Source: Gremmenia infestans
Lineage: Eukaryota; Ascomycota; Leotiomycetes; Helotiales; Hamatocanthoscyphaceae
Assembly (NCBI GenBank): GCA_032629725.1
Contig: JAFEVB010000004.1
Span: 62,001 to 126,000, forward strand
Direction of reading: 5' to 3'
DNA length: 64,000 nucleotides
The position numbers and the translations under genes were made by a program. Positions 11,311-21,574 of this stretch are shown in pieces (positions within the stretch are counted from its first letter, which is position 1; every line of letters begins with the position of its first letter). Under the pieces are notes generated by a model. That model saw only the letters and a program-made list of their open reading frames with translations. It made no database searches and had not been told where the DNA came from.

Positions 11311-12519
11311 ATTGAGTAAAGCGTGGGTTGGGGGTGGGGTGAGAAGGAGGGATGAATGACGGGGAGGTTTGGTAGGTTTGGGATTGTAGGGGGTGAAAGG
11401 GGTTGGGGATTGAAGAGAAGGAGCAAAGAGGGGTTGGTCTTTCAGAATCATTTGGATCGATTCTTAATTCAACTTAAGAACTAGTTCCTTGCAATAACAC
11501 CATAATGGCTCTAATTCCTCCGCTGAAACATCTCTTTCCACTTTCACTAGAATCCTGCATGACAGCTTAGATTCGTTAGCCGAACTGAGAATCTAAGATA
11601 CGAACCACTGAAACAGTGACCGCCCAAGTCAATTCAGGAACCAAGAACCCCTGGCCCCTCGGTTCAGCCCAGGATCCACTTTAATTTATTCTATCCGCCC
11701 TGCCCCGCCCCCCTATATAATCCAAAACAAACAAGCAAACAAAACTCCCAAACGTCCATATTAGCCACGCAACCGAAACCTCGTCTCCCTTTCTGCACTG
11801 TAAGATTTGTGACTAACACCCACCTCCCAGAACTAGTAGTATTTCAGCAACTCACCCAACAGACAGCAATCAAGTGATTTTCTTCAGCCCGGACCACGGC
11901 CGAAAAGTTCTTCCTTGCTTCCTTCGTTCCTTCCTGACCTTCCCCAACGTAGAGTAGAAAATCACTTACTGTTCTACACCACCCAGTGTACCATTAACGC
12001 ACTTCCTAGGAGCGTCTTGCGCGCTTACCCACTACTAAAATGCAATCAATCAGAGTAGAGTAGAGTAGAGTAGAGTAGAGTAGAGAATATCCGATACTGA
12101 TACCTACTATATATGCCAGAAATTACATTCCGCTTAGTGTGTGTGGTATTGTTACCATACAACTAAGTGATGATTCTATCTCCAATGGAGAATGAATGTC
12201 TTGACTGAAGGTGTGTGGTATTGCTATCGATGCTTAGATTCAAAAGACTGAGTTCGATGCCGAGCTTGGTAGTGGTGATTTGTCTGGTTTATCTCCTAGT
12301 AAGGTTTCCCCTCCTTTCCTTTACCTTGTCTCGCAGGTTGAAAATAAATTGGTTTCGGTTGCGGTTATATGGCCTAGTGAATGTCTTTTTTGTGTCTTGA
12401 GGATAGGCGATAGGGCGGTGATGAGCAGATATTAATCCTCGAAGTCGGTTAAGATAGAATTTCATACTGAGATATATGACGAATCGACTAATGATATAAT
12501 ACTAATACAATGTCGCTAA
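11311..12519. other. Intergenic region with a promoter-like segment and an (AGAGT)n microsatellite
   Basis: About 1.2 kb without a gene. A strong promoter-like arrangement is present: CCGCC followed by TATATAA at 11714-11720, then a C/T/A-rich leader. The first ATG in a Kozak-like aaaATG context (12040) is closed after seven codons by a pentanucleotide repeat. The pentamer AGAGT repeats about seven times at 12052-12085. The remainder is 3' sequence of the flanking convergent genes. Confidence 0.5.
12052..12085. repeat. (AGAGT)n microsatellite
   Basis: About 6.8 uninterrupted copies of the pentamer AGAGT. It lies directly after a short ATG-initiated frame at 12040 and creates its in-frame TAG. 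Confidence 0.95.
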
Positions 12520-13844
12520 TCAATACACAATGCCAGTCCAATCCTGGTAACCAGAAGCCGCATTCGCGTCCCCAAAAAGCGTTTTGAAGTCTGCTCTTGA
12601 ACTCGAGATGCCAACCTCAAAGGCCTCACTTTGATCCGTCGAGAGCCCCTGATGACAGCATGTCTCCCCATCACAAGTCTGATCCACGCTCTTACCCGGG
12701 ATAACCATCCAGTACAGCCTATCCATTTAATCAGCAACGATTAAAATACCAGCATCTCAAGCAAGGAAATAAAAGACCTACCAAGGCACGCCAGCGTTGT
12801 TGAAAACAGCCGCTTGCTTCGCAACACTATCATAATCTGAACCAGTTCCTACGCCCCACTCCTCGACCATGACCTTCTTCCCCTGCGCCGCTGCTTGGTC
12901 CGCTAGCTTTGGTACGTAGGCTGCCCATTGCGAGGCTTGCGTCATGTAGCCGTGCAAGGAGAGGATGTCGATGGCTGAGCATTGGAGCGCTTTATTAATG
13001 ATGTTGTACTCGTGGCCTGAGTATTCCGAGCCGCCGATACCACCGGTTGCTATTTTAACCGCCTGTTGCCAGAAGATATGGCACTATTAGCTTTCGTGAT
13101 CTGAATTCAAGGATGGGGAGTTCCTAACGGATGTGCCAAGAATCGTCTTCATATTGCCTGCGCGGCCACAGAGCCAATCGTCGGGGTCGTTGTTAGTTAG
13201 CTTGTCTTCGCTAGCGATCATAGGTTCATTCTGGATATCGAATGCCATGATGACTTCGCTGAGATCCTTCCATGCTTTGCCGAACGCCGGGCTCTGGTAA
13301 TTCAAGATACTGGCAAGTCTGGCATCGTATTTTGCCTTTGCGTCGGCGCTGCTGTAGAAGCTGTCTGAGGAGCCGTAGGTTTTGCCGTAGATGTCGATGC
13401 CGTTGTAGCCTGTGGAGGAGCCGGCTGGGGGAAGGAGGTTGGCATCATGGGGAGAGATGATGGCTTTGATGCCTGCAGCGTGCAGTTGGGATAACACAGA
13501 GTCGAGAGCAGCTAGTGTGCTGGTTTGGTAGTCACCGAAGGTACTCTCGTAGACAGGGACGGATAAGGTGCTCGAGGATTTGGCGCAGCCGTCAGAGCCT
13601 CCAGTTACTGATGGTTGATTAGCGGAGTTAAGTAAGACATGAGGAAGAATGTACCCCAGAGTCGCACGACTTTTGCACCAAAGCCCTTCAGAGCATCTAT
13701 GTAGGTAGTCTGTTCTTCTGGGTGCAAGGTGTGAAGGTAGTAGTTGTTTGACCCAGCCCAAGAATTGGAGTTCCGTTTCTCGATAGCAGAAGCGCTCAAA
13801 CATGAGGCTCCGAGGCCAACGACGAGACTGATTGAAAACTTCAT
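12520..13844 (-). CDS. Secreted GH5-type (clan A) beta-glycanase
   Basis: Retaining glycoside hydrolase, probably acting on plant cell-wall or fungal beta-glycans outside the cell. Exons are 13844-13655, 13607-13129, 13062-12782 and 12718-12520; the three introns are 47, 66 and 63 bp, all GT-AG. The product is 382 residues. The start MKFSISLVVGLGASCLSASA is a clear signal peptide followed by a dibasic IEKR site; a longer upstream in-frame extension is rejected because it would bury this signal. Catalytic residues by family pattern are the acid/base Glu191 in IQNEP and the nucleophile Glu291 in VEEWG. LHGY and LYWMVIPG are strand-end motifs of the barrel. Substrate (mannan, cellulose or other) cannot be fixed from sequence; the subfamily is uncertain. 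A degenerate mobile element lies less than 300 bp upstream of the start. Confidence 0.9.
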
Positions 13845-14127
13845 TATGAGAGAGTACTGATTGCTAAAGAATGAGAGAAAGAGAGGTCGATAGCTAAGAA
13901 TGGAGATATGCCGTGAGAGACTGAGAATTATATATACACTTTCCTCTATAACTACCCCCTCCGAGCTTCTTCTGACCATTCTATTCTCATAAGTCGAGCA
14001 CTAAGTGATCGAAGGAAGGACGACGAGCCGTCACGAGGACCGATTGTGTTAGGTAGAGTGCGAAGTCTTGGCAATCCCTGACTGGTTAAGTGAAGATCAC
14101 CCAAGGAAGGATCGGTAGTGGGTCAGT

Positions 14128-15303
14128 CTTTCTCCCCCCCCTTTCTCCTTAATAAAGGTTAAATTATGGACTTTTACGTAAATGCTACGTCACACTAGGC
14201 AGGGGCTTTATAAGGGGTTTCAGCCAATTAAATTAGGGCTCTACATAGCAAAAATAAGGCTATTCGCATCCTTCTAGTATTTTGTTAGGCCTCCTCTACC
14301 ATTAAGTATAGCTTAACATCTCCTCTACCACAAGTTATGAAGAGTAATCATATAGCTTTCAGGTACAGCGTCCTAGGCTTCCTAGACTAGCGCTTTTAGC
14401 CGTGATAGAGGAATTGGACTAGCGTTATAATAAGCTGTATAGTAGTGCTCCTAAATCCAGTTCTTTATCCAGCTCTATATATGCTCTATAATATTCAGAT
14501 TAGATAAGTATCTCGGTGACCTAATATAATCGATAAGCTAACAAGCTAGATTTGCTGCAGTCTCTCTAGATGCATATGGAGAAGCATTACCCTGCATCTA
14601 CTTCGTCACAGGCCAAACTGTCACGCCAAGAAGACCAAGGCAAGGGGGCCTTGCTTTGGTGCGTTTACCACCCTTCTTGAATCCCCTGCTATAGATTTCT
14701 TGGCGTAACATTTTGGCCTGAGAGGAAGTAAATAACCCTCTCTCTAGCCCCTTCTATAATCTGCGGGGTAAGAGGCTGTGAAGGCTCCCCTTCAGTAGAA
14801 GAGGCAGAAAGCTCCCCTTCAATAGAAGGGAGAGGAGGAGGCCTAGGGATCGATTCTGCAAGGCGGCGTTAGAGTAAGGAAGGGCATGGATTAATTAAAG
14901 TCGGCATAGGATATGTCCAAGAAGAAGGAGGTGTAGAAAGAAGGTGTAGGAAGTATAGGAGGTGTAGAAGGTAAAGAAGTGGGTCTAACTTCAACCTGTA
15001 TCTGTGAAAATGTAGGCGCTAAAGGGTCGATTTAGCTCTTAGGAGACTCCTAAGAGTCTAGGATTATATGCCGTTAGTGGTAAGGGGTAATATTATCGCT
15101 TATATTGCATATAGAGGTCTAAATAGCTTCAATTGTGGATAGAAAAGGGGCTGAAATGCGCTGTATACTCACTTGAAATATTGCTAACATAAGAGGAATC
15201 CCGAAGATTCTACTGGCTAAGCACCCTAGCATACTCCCCTGCTGGATCTTCACTACTAAGTGGAGATTTTACGTAATTTAACCTTCATCAAGGGGGGAGA
15301 GAG
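14128..15303. mobile_element. Degenerate inverted-repeat DNA element (non-autonomous transposon relic)
   Basis: About 1.18 kb bounded by matching ends. The left end has ccttaataaaggttaaatta (14147-14166) and the right end carries its inverse, taatttaaccttcatcaagg (15274-15293), with 18 of 20 positions matching. Further out both ends share a C(T/C)TTCTCCCCCC-like tract, with a small indel in the left arm. The interior is TA-rich, full of stops in all frames and contains no recognisable transposase. This fits a MITE-like or repeat-induced point mutation-decayed element. I found no clear target-site duplication, so exact outer limits are uncertain. It sits in the upstream region of the GH5 gene. 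Confidence 0.6.
14606..14723. repeat. Nested foldback hairpin with 27-bp arms
   Basis: The arms are 14606-14632 and 14697-14723, inverted and matching at 24 of 27 positions (shared core acgccaagaa / ttcttggcgt). Inside the left half is a second hairpin, ccaaggcaagg / ccttgctttgg, around 14635-14658. It lies within the larger inverted-repeat element and may be a separate insertion. Confidence 0.75.
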
Positions 15304-16333
15304 TAATCGTGCGGGCGCTAAGGATTAAGCTTATGAGCGATTGCCGCAAGGGAAGCCCTCCGAAGGAGTACGATTACTATGAATAAACAGTTGCATCAGG
15401 TGAAGATCAGGGGGTATAAAAAGCAGTCAATGTAGAGATGCAGCTGGTGTTTAACAACTTATTTGACTACCGAGGCAAGAAAATATATGCTTTAGTGCTA
15501 GTTAGAGGGACTCTTTAGTGACGATTAACTACACTCGTAGGATCATCATGCTCTACAGCCCGAGTAGAAAAGCCTATAGCCATGCCTTGGGATATACGAG
15601 GAAGCTGTATCTGGTTGACGTGTGTATGCCTCGTATTTGAAAGGTGTCACTAAATTAGACTTCCTGCACAGCTCGTATGTGTCTTGAACCATGCTGGACA
15701 AGTAACGTTGCTGGAGACGGCATAGAGAAGGTGACAAGGAGCTCTACGTTTCATAACTCTACCCATCTCATCTTGGGAGATTCGCGGGGAAACTGACCCT
15801 AGCTGACCCATCACGGCGGTGGATCTTACAGTGAGTTATGACATATATATAATTCTATCCATATGGTTGGGTCTGCAACTCCAAATTGAGTTGCCTCGTA
15901 TGAAAACCTGTGACAAAAAGGTATGGTTGGAAAATATAGTATTTGTGTAAAAAGAAAGCAGATGAGAAGCTTCAAGTAACCGATGTGCCACACTCCATAC
16001 ATCGGTCCAGAAACGCAATGCTCACAGTGAAATGGATTTAAATTATATCAATACTGATGTTGCGTAAATTATTTGAATAGACAAGGATAGCAGCGAAATC
16101 CTGGTTTTGGGTAGTTTCGTCCCGGGCGTCACTCGCAGTCCATGTGAGAGCGCTGGCCCAATGAACGCACGCCGTGTAGCTCCTTGGGACTTGGGACTAC
16201 CAATAAGAGGTCCAAGTATAGTTGAAGTCATTTTAAGACTTAACAAAACCCCAATTATCAGTTTACATTTCCACCCTTCACGAATGGAAAGTGGTCGCGG
16301 TCCAACAGCCTTTGAGTCTTGCTGACACATATC
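15304..16333. other. Intergenic region, nothing identified
   Basis: About 1 kb of AT-rich sequence with only short frames that look random. It holds the 3' region of the leftward Dsc2-like gene. No RNA gene or repeat was recognised. Confidence 0.5.
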
Positions 16334-17208
16334 TCAAAACGCACCTCGGAACTGATCCAACAGCTGCCTACCCAGCGTTCTCCTCCTCCCACCCTCAACC
16401 CCCAATCTCCCATCCGACCCCGTAGCTGCAGCACTGGTCCCCTCACTCTCCAGCCTCCGTCTCAGCGCCTCAAACTCCTCTTCCCTCTTCTTACTCTTCA
16501 ACCCCACCATCCACCCCGGGACCCTCCACCTCGTAAGCGCCCCTGGCAATACCTCATTCCGCCACGAATATCCTACGACCCAGCCAACAACTGCACACAG
16601 CAATGATCCCGGGAATTGGGAGAGCGAGAGTTGCAGGGCGGGCAGGTAGACGTAGGATTTGTCGGAGAAGGTGAGGCCGACGAAGGGGTCGTTGGGGGTG
16701 GAGGAGGCAGCGATGCGGTATTTGTACACGTGTGGGATGGCGGCATGGTATTGGGCGAGGATGGCGAAGATGAGAGGGGTTGGGCCCGCAGGGAGGTAGT
16801 TGAAGTTGTTAAGGGAGAGGGGGCGGAGAATGAGGGATAGGAGTATGGGTGGAAGGAGGGCGGTGAGGCAGTAGGATAAAATGATAAAAGACTAGATACA
16901 CAAACAATTAGGAATCAATCGTGAAGAATAATTGGTGTTCTTACGGCGTATTTCCGAGATCCCCATAGCCTTTCTATCACCCTCATGTTATATATCGTCA
17001 TGGCGGCAAATAGGACCTCGGTTGAATTCGTGTAACAGAGCTGGTAGGTGAAGATCCGCCATAGCTGGTGATACCGCCATAAGTGAGGATCGACTTGGAT
17101 AAAGAAATAATGTTTGATATCTAGGATGCTCGCAAGGATGGATGCGCCGACGATGCCATATGTAAGGCTACGAGAAACAGGAGCACTGGTGAAGCCGGTT
17201 GCTAGCAT
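16334..17208 (-). CDS. Dsc2/UBAC2-like rhomboid pseudoprotease of the ER/Golgi
   Basis: Membrane protein of the derlin/UBAC2 rhomboid-like group, which in fungi (Dsc2) helps assemble the Dsc E3 ubiquitin ligase used for SREBP activation and membrane-protein quality control. Exons are 17208-16945 and 16891-16334 with a 53-bp intron (GTAAG...TAG, phase 0). The product is 273 residues. UBAC2-like features are IYNMRVIERLWGSRKYASF, followed by several hydrophobic helices, LPAGPTPLIFAILAQYHAAIP and YLPALQLSLSQFPGS. No Ser-His protease dyad is visible. The C-terminus is basic and coiled (KSKKREEEFEALRRRLES) and ends QLLDQFRGAF. A canonical UBA domain, found at the end of UBAC2 and yeast Dsc2, is not obvious. 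The gene is head-to-head with a dolichol synthase gene. Confidence 0.82.
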
Positions 17209-17628
17209 TGCGGCGGTGATTTAAGGATGTATTGAAATGTGACAATCAAGAACGGGTCATTGCATCTTTAATTTATTCCGCAGTATAGGTGGCTGTTGTA
17301 CAAGTTCTTGACTGATTGTTTGACTTCCAATAAGAGTGGTGAAAGAAGCCAGTTGTTTGCTTTTGCGCTCACCTCGCTCAGCCTTTCCGTTCCACCAATG
17401 AGGTGAAGCTTGGAGTTGGACACGAGGCTCCCCGAATTTCCTGGAGCTGCGCTGCACAAGCTGAGGCGTACACACTCAAACACCACGACACGAAAATGGG
17501 AATCTTTTGATTAATACCATACCCGATCTTCTTTCCACATCTAGAGAAATTCTATCTGCAGCTCCGGAGAGCTTCAAATTCACCAACTTCGACAAAACAA
17601 TTCAGGACACTCGCTCATCAGACTCAAT
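17209..17628. promoter_or_regulatory. Bidirectional promoter of the Dsc2-like and cis-prenyltransferase genes
   Basis: 420 bp between two divergent start codons (17208 minus, 17629 plus). The promoters of both ER-related genes must lie here. No TATA box is evident. Confidence 0.6.
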
Positions 17629-18778
17629 ATGTCTTCCATGCACCTTTCCCAGTTGCACAAATGGATGCTATCCTCCCCTCCGATCGAATGGGCCGTAAAT
17701 CAACTGCGAGAACTCCTGATCGGAGCAATACGACAAGGTCCTGTGCCTCAACATATTGCTTTCGTTATGGATGGGAATAGACGGTTCGCAAGGAGCCACA
17801 AGATCGAAACAGTGGAGGGGCATAACTTGGGGTTTGAAGCTTTAGCTAGGGTATTAAAAAATGTCCCGATATTCTAGATCGTTTGCTAATGCGTACGTAT
17901 AGATTTTGGAGGTTTGCTATAAATCAGGAGTCAAGATTGTGACAGTCTACGCTTTCAGCATTGAGAACTTCAAGCGCTCGAAATACGAGGTGGATGCTTT
18001 GATGGCAATGGCGAAGATCAAGTTACAGCAATTGTCACAGCATGGTGAGTTATTGCAGAAATACGGTGCGAGCATCCGGGTGTTGGGCCAGCGGGACTTG
18101 GTCAAGCCAGATGTCTTGGAGGCTGTTGACAGAGCTGTGGAATTGACCAAGAATAACGGAGAGTGAGTACGCCCCAGAAGATCCCCCAGTATGAGAGCTA
18201 ACATTGGGTATAGCTGTATTCTGAATATTTGCTTCCCCTATACCTCTCGAGAGGAAATTACATCCGCTATTAAGAGCACAGTGGAGGATTACTCCAAGCC
18301 TTTATCAGCTCAAGCTCGACCCTTCTCTCAGACTCGAATCACACAAAAGATCCGGTCGAGGAATCTCAGCACTTCGCCCTTACGTTCGACATCCCCTACA
18401 CCAAGCACATCCGACGTCGACGATTCCATATCATCTTCAACAACGTTACACACAGACTCGCCTAATGATGGACAAGAAGGTCCCTTATATCCAGATCCAG
18501 AAACCATCACTTCGGGCACCATTGAGGAACATCTATTGACTGCGGGTAACCCTCCACTAGATCTCCTGATTCGCACAAGCGGAGTGAGGCGGCTGAGCGA
18601 TTTCATGCTCTGGCAGTGTCATGAAGAGACCGAAATTGTATTTCTAGACACTCTATGGCCGGATTTCGATTTGTGGTCATTCTTACCGGTGTTAGTTGAG
18701 TGGCAGTGGAAACAGAAGCATATTGAAGAGAAAGGATCTGCCAATGGGATCAAAAAATCTAAGGTCAAGGTCAGATAG
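17629..18778 (+). CDS. RER2: Dehydrodolichyl diphosphate synthase (cis-prenyltransferase, Rer2/Srt1 family)
   Basis: Makes the polyprenyl diphosphate precursor of dolichol by condensing isopentenyl diphosphate onto farnesyl diphosphate at the ER. Exons are 17629-17850, 17903-18162 and 18214-18778; introns are 52 and 51 bp. The product is 348 residues. Family motifs: HIAFVMDGNRRFAR (catalytic Asp48), VYAFSIENFKRSKYEVDALM, NICFPYTSREE (restored by splicing intron 2) and DLLIRTSGVRRLSDFMLWQ near the end. A low-complexity Ser/Thr/Pro insertion of about 70 residues (after EDYSKPLS) separates the third and last motifs; such insertions are common in fungal members. The ATG at 17629 is the first one in the frame and leaves a normal-length N-terminus. 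Head-to-head with the Dsc2-like gene. Confidence 0.95.
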
Positions 18779-19413
18779 AACTAAGACTTGATAGAGAAGA
18801 TTTCAACTACAATGCCATTGCGAAGGTTTGGGAGTTGGGGAGTTATTTTTTCATCTGACATTTTCTGCCAGTTGGTACCGTGCTTGTATGACGGAATTTA
18901 GACCTCGGTGTATGAACTTTAGTACTGTACTGTAAGAGCTTTGACGAGGAATAGATAATAAACTTTAATTCGGCTTTCTTTACCGATTTAAAGGTCTATG
19001 ATCGGCATGATATTAAGTGTCACATATAATATAATTCCAACTCCACCTTCCGAGGATTTCTAATAAAAGATCGTCTGGTGGCCTCAGGTACGGCAAGGAA
19101 TAAAACCGCGGGAGCGGCTTGCGGTGGACAGAAAAAGCGGCACCACTCACTCCAACAGAGGCGGGTGACGGAGTTTGGGGGAGGTCCAAAATGCCCATCC
19201 CCTGCAGTCAGAGACATCATTTCTAGCTTCCTCCACCACAACACACAGCACTCCTACGACAAAGCCTAGTTCTCTGAAGCATCTCATGTCAGCTCTCAAT
19301 GGAATCTACAAGTTGAATGTACCAAATCTGAGCGTTTGAAATCCTCTTTGCGAGTTCCGCACGATTTCCTCTTCGAAAAGACCCTCCTCTCGACGAAAAC
19401 ACCTTCGCCCACA
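18779..19413. other. Intergenic region and leader of the ING-family gene
   Basis: 635 bp. It contains the 3' region of the prenyltransferase gene and then the promoter and leader of the next rightward gene. The reading frame of that gene stays open 26 codons upstream of its ATG, but that extension begins with TTG, so it is treated as leader. Confidence 0.5.
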
Positions 19414-21574
19414 ATGAAGACCGCAAAACCAGTTCCAGTACCCTCTGATCTCTCATCAAGTCGCAGAGCCCAGCCCGTACGCCAGACCCGAACAAACCCT
19501 CCAAGATCCTCAATCCCAGGTGCTAGAGCTTTTGGGCCCAGGGGCGACGGTCTGGACGACAAAGGCGTTCAGATTTTCCCCGCGATCACACACTTCGCAG
19601 ATGCTATAACTGCTCTCCCCAAGGAGCTTATGCGACACTTTACATTACTCAAAGAAGTTGATGCCAAAATCTTTGCGCCAGAGGATGACCTTGGGAAGCT
19701 TATTGACGCCGCCCTCCACGCCCCTCTTCCAGAACGAAGGCAGCTAGAGACACAACATGCTCATGGCCCAACATCTACGCCCATGAGCGCGCAAGACAGT
19801 GTCAATGGCTCAATCATAAATGGTCATCCTGCTTCTGTCGCATCTGTTCCTGACGCCGACATCGCGTCGCAAGCCTACGATCCAGCAAATATCCCCCGCA
19901 GACAAATCTTCCAACACTGCGCATATACAATGCAGAATATGCTAGTCTCGCTCGACGAAAAGAACCACGTTATCTCTACAGCTGCCGAAGCCCTAAATAA
20001 ACAGCTCGCCCGCATCGACGATTGCTTCCCCTACATCGAGCTCGAGGTCAGTGATGAGGCACGCTTTGGCAGTACTACACATTGGGCATATCCAGATAAT
20101 AGAGTAGTTAAGACTGGGTCCGGCGGCGCGTCAAGGAGAGAAGTGCAAACGGTCAATCATTTGACGGCTGCTGGCCAGCAAATGGCTGAGGAAGCAGCCG
20201 CTAGAAGCGATGCTCGAAAGCAGGCCTTACTGGCGAAGAAAAGTAATAAACACCCTCATGGCGAATCCGATTTCGACGATCATCACGATGGCAGACACAA
20301 GGAAAAGAAGCTACATGGGAACAGTAAGATCCGCAAGGCGGCAGATGCGTCTCTAGGGGTCGGGTTGGGGATCACAAACGGAGCCGCGACGAACGGCAAT
20401 CCTCAGAAGCGTCGAAAGGTCGATAAAGGTCCCTCTGGCGGGGTAGTCATGGAACGAGCCATGAGCGGGGTATTTGGTAGCAACGCGGTCGCGACGAAAG
20501 GAAAGGCGTCGAGCCCAAGGGAGACTCCAGGGCCCGAAGGGCCTAAGAAGAGGCCAAGAGGAGGCGGCGCAGCCAATGGGCAGACAAGAAAGAGGTATTT
20601 TCTCGTTTCTATACTCTGTGTTCATTTACTTACAATGCCAGGAACAACACTGTGACATCTGTTATGTCCCCTTCGATAGCCTCCTCGCCCATTCGAAGTA
20701 CATTCCCAGACATGAAGCGTCCATCTCCAGCCCCTACAAATGGCAGACCTGTAACCTCACGAGCAAGGCAGAACTCGACACAATCGATCGTCGAGAACGC
20801 CCGGCAGCGAGAATCCTCAACAGCGAAGCAAAATGGCACTCCAGTAAGCACACCAGATCTCGGGACGGCAGCAACTGTCACTGGACGAAGCATACCAGAA
20901 GTAAAGGCAACGGTGAAAGAATCGGCCAACAACTCAAAGGGCGACCACATGCTTGAGGATGTGCAAAAAGAGAAACCAGAGATAATCAGCAACGTTGTAG
21001 TCGCCAACAAGAGGGACACCATGACGAAGCGAGAGGGATCCGAAACGAACGGGGACTCAATGCAAGCCATCCAACAGACAACAGTAACAACTACTAAGAG
21101 TGGTCGAGCAAGTAAGCCTTCGACTCCAGCGATACCACAATTCCCCGACCCGCCTCCACGTTCACGCTCCTCGCGCAATGCTCTAGAAGCAACCTCGAAT
21201 CATAACAAGAGGAGTCATAAGAAAGGCGCTGGAGCGGCGGCGCAGCTCATTGCGCAGCAGAATATCGAAGTGGATGATGCTGCCAGCACAGTGCAGGATG
21301 AAGATGAGGACGAAGAGATTGGGGCTGATGAGCCGCTGTATTGTTATTGTAACGGGGTTAGTTATGGGGAGATGGTAGCGTGTGATGCGGATGATTGCGC
21401 GAAGGAGTGGTTTCATCTTGAGTGTGTGGGCCTGAAGGTTGCGCCTAGGGGTAATGGTAAGTTATCCATTTTCGCCATATATCAGGACACCTGCTAACGA
21501 CACTGCGTGTAGCTAAATGGTACTGCAACGATTGCAAAGAAAAGATGAAAACGAAAAGGTTTAATGGCCGGTAA
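19414..21574 (+). CDS. ING-family PHD-finger protein (chromatin reader)
   Basis: Nuclear subunit of a histone acetyltransferase or deacetylase complex; the PHD reads methylated histone H3K4. Exons are 19414-20594, 20642-21456 and 21513-21574, with introns of 47 and 56 bp. The product is 685 residues. Residues about 50-100 and 165-215 form the ING N-terminal helical region (ITALPKELMRHFTLLKEVDAK; IFQHCAYTMQNMLVSLDEKN). A long disordered, basic, Ser/Thr-rich linker follows. The C-terminal PHD begins LYCYCNGVSYGEMVACD and, across intron 2, ends AKWYCNDCKEK, giving the Cys4-His-Cys3 set. The last exon is tiny but needed to complete the final CxxC. The start is the first ATG (MKTAKPVP). Much longer than yeast Yng2, mainly through the linker. 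Which ING paralogue it is cannot be decided. Confidence 0.92.

Noticed and set aside
10807..11451. 214-codon antisense frame over the eqolisin
   Set aside because: Low-complexity composition; sense frame is a clear G1 peptidase.
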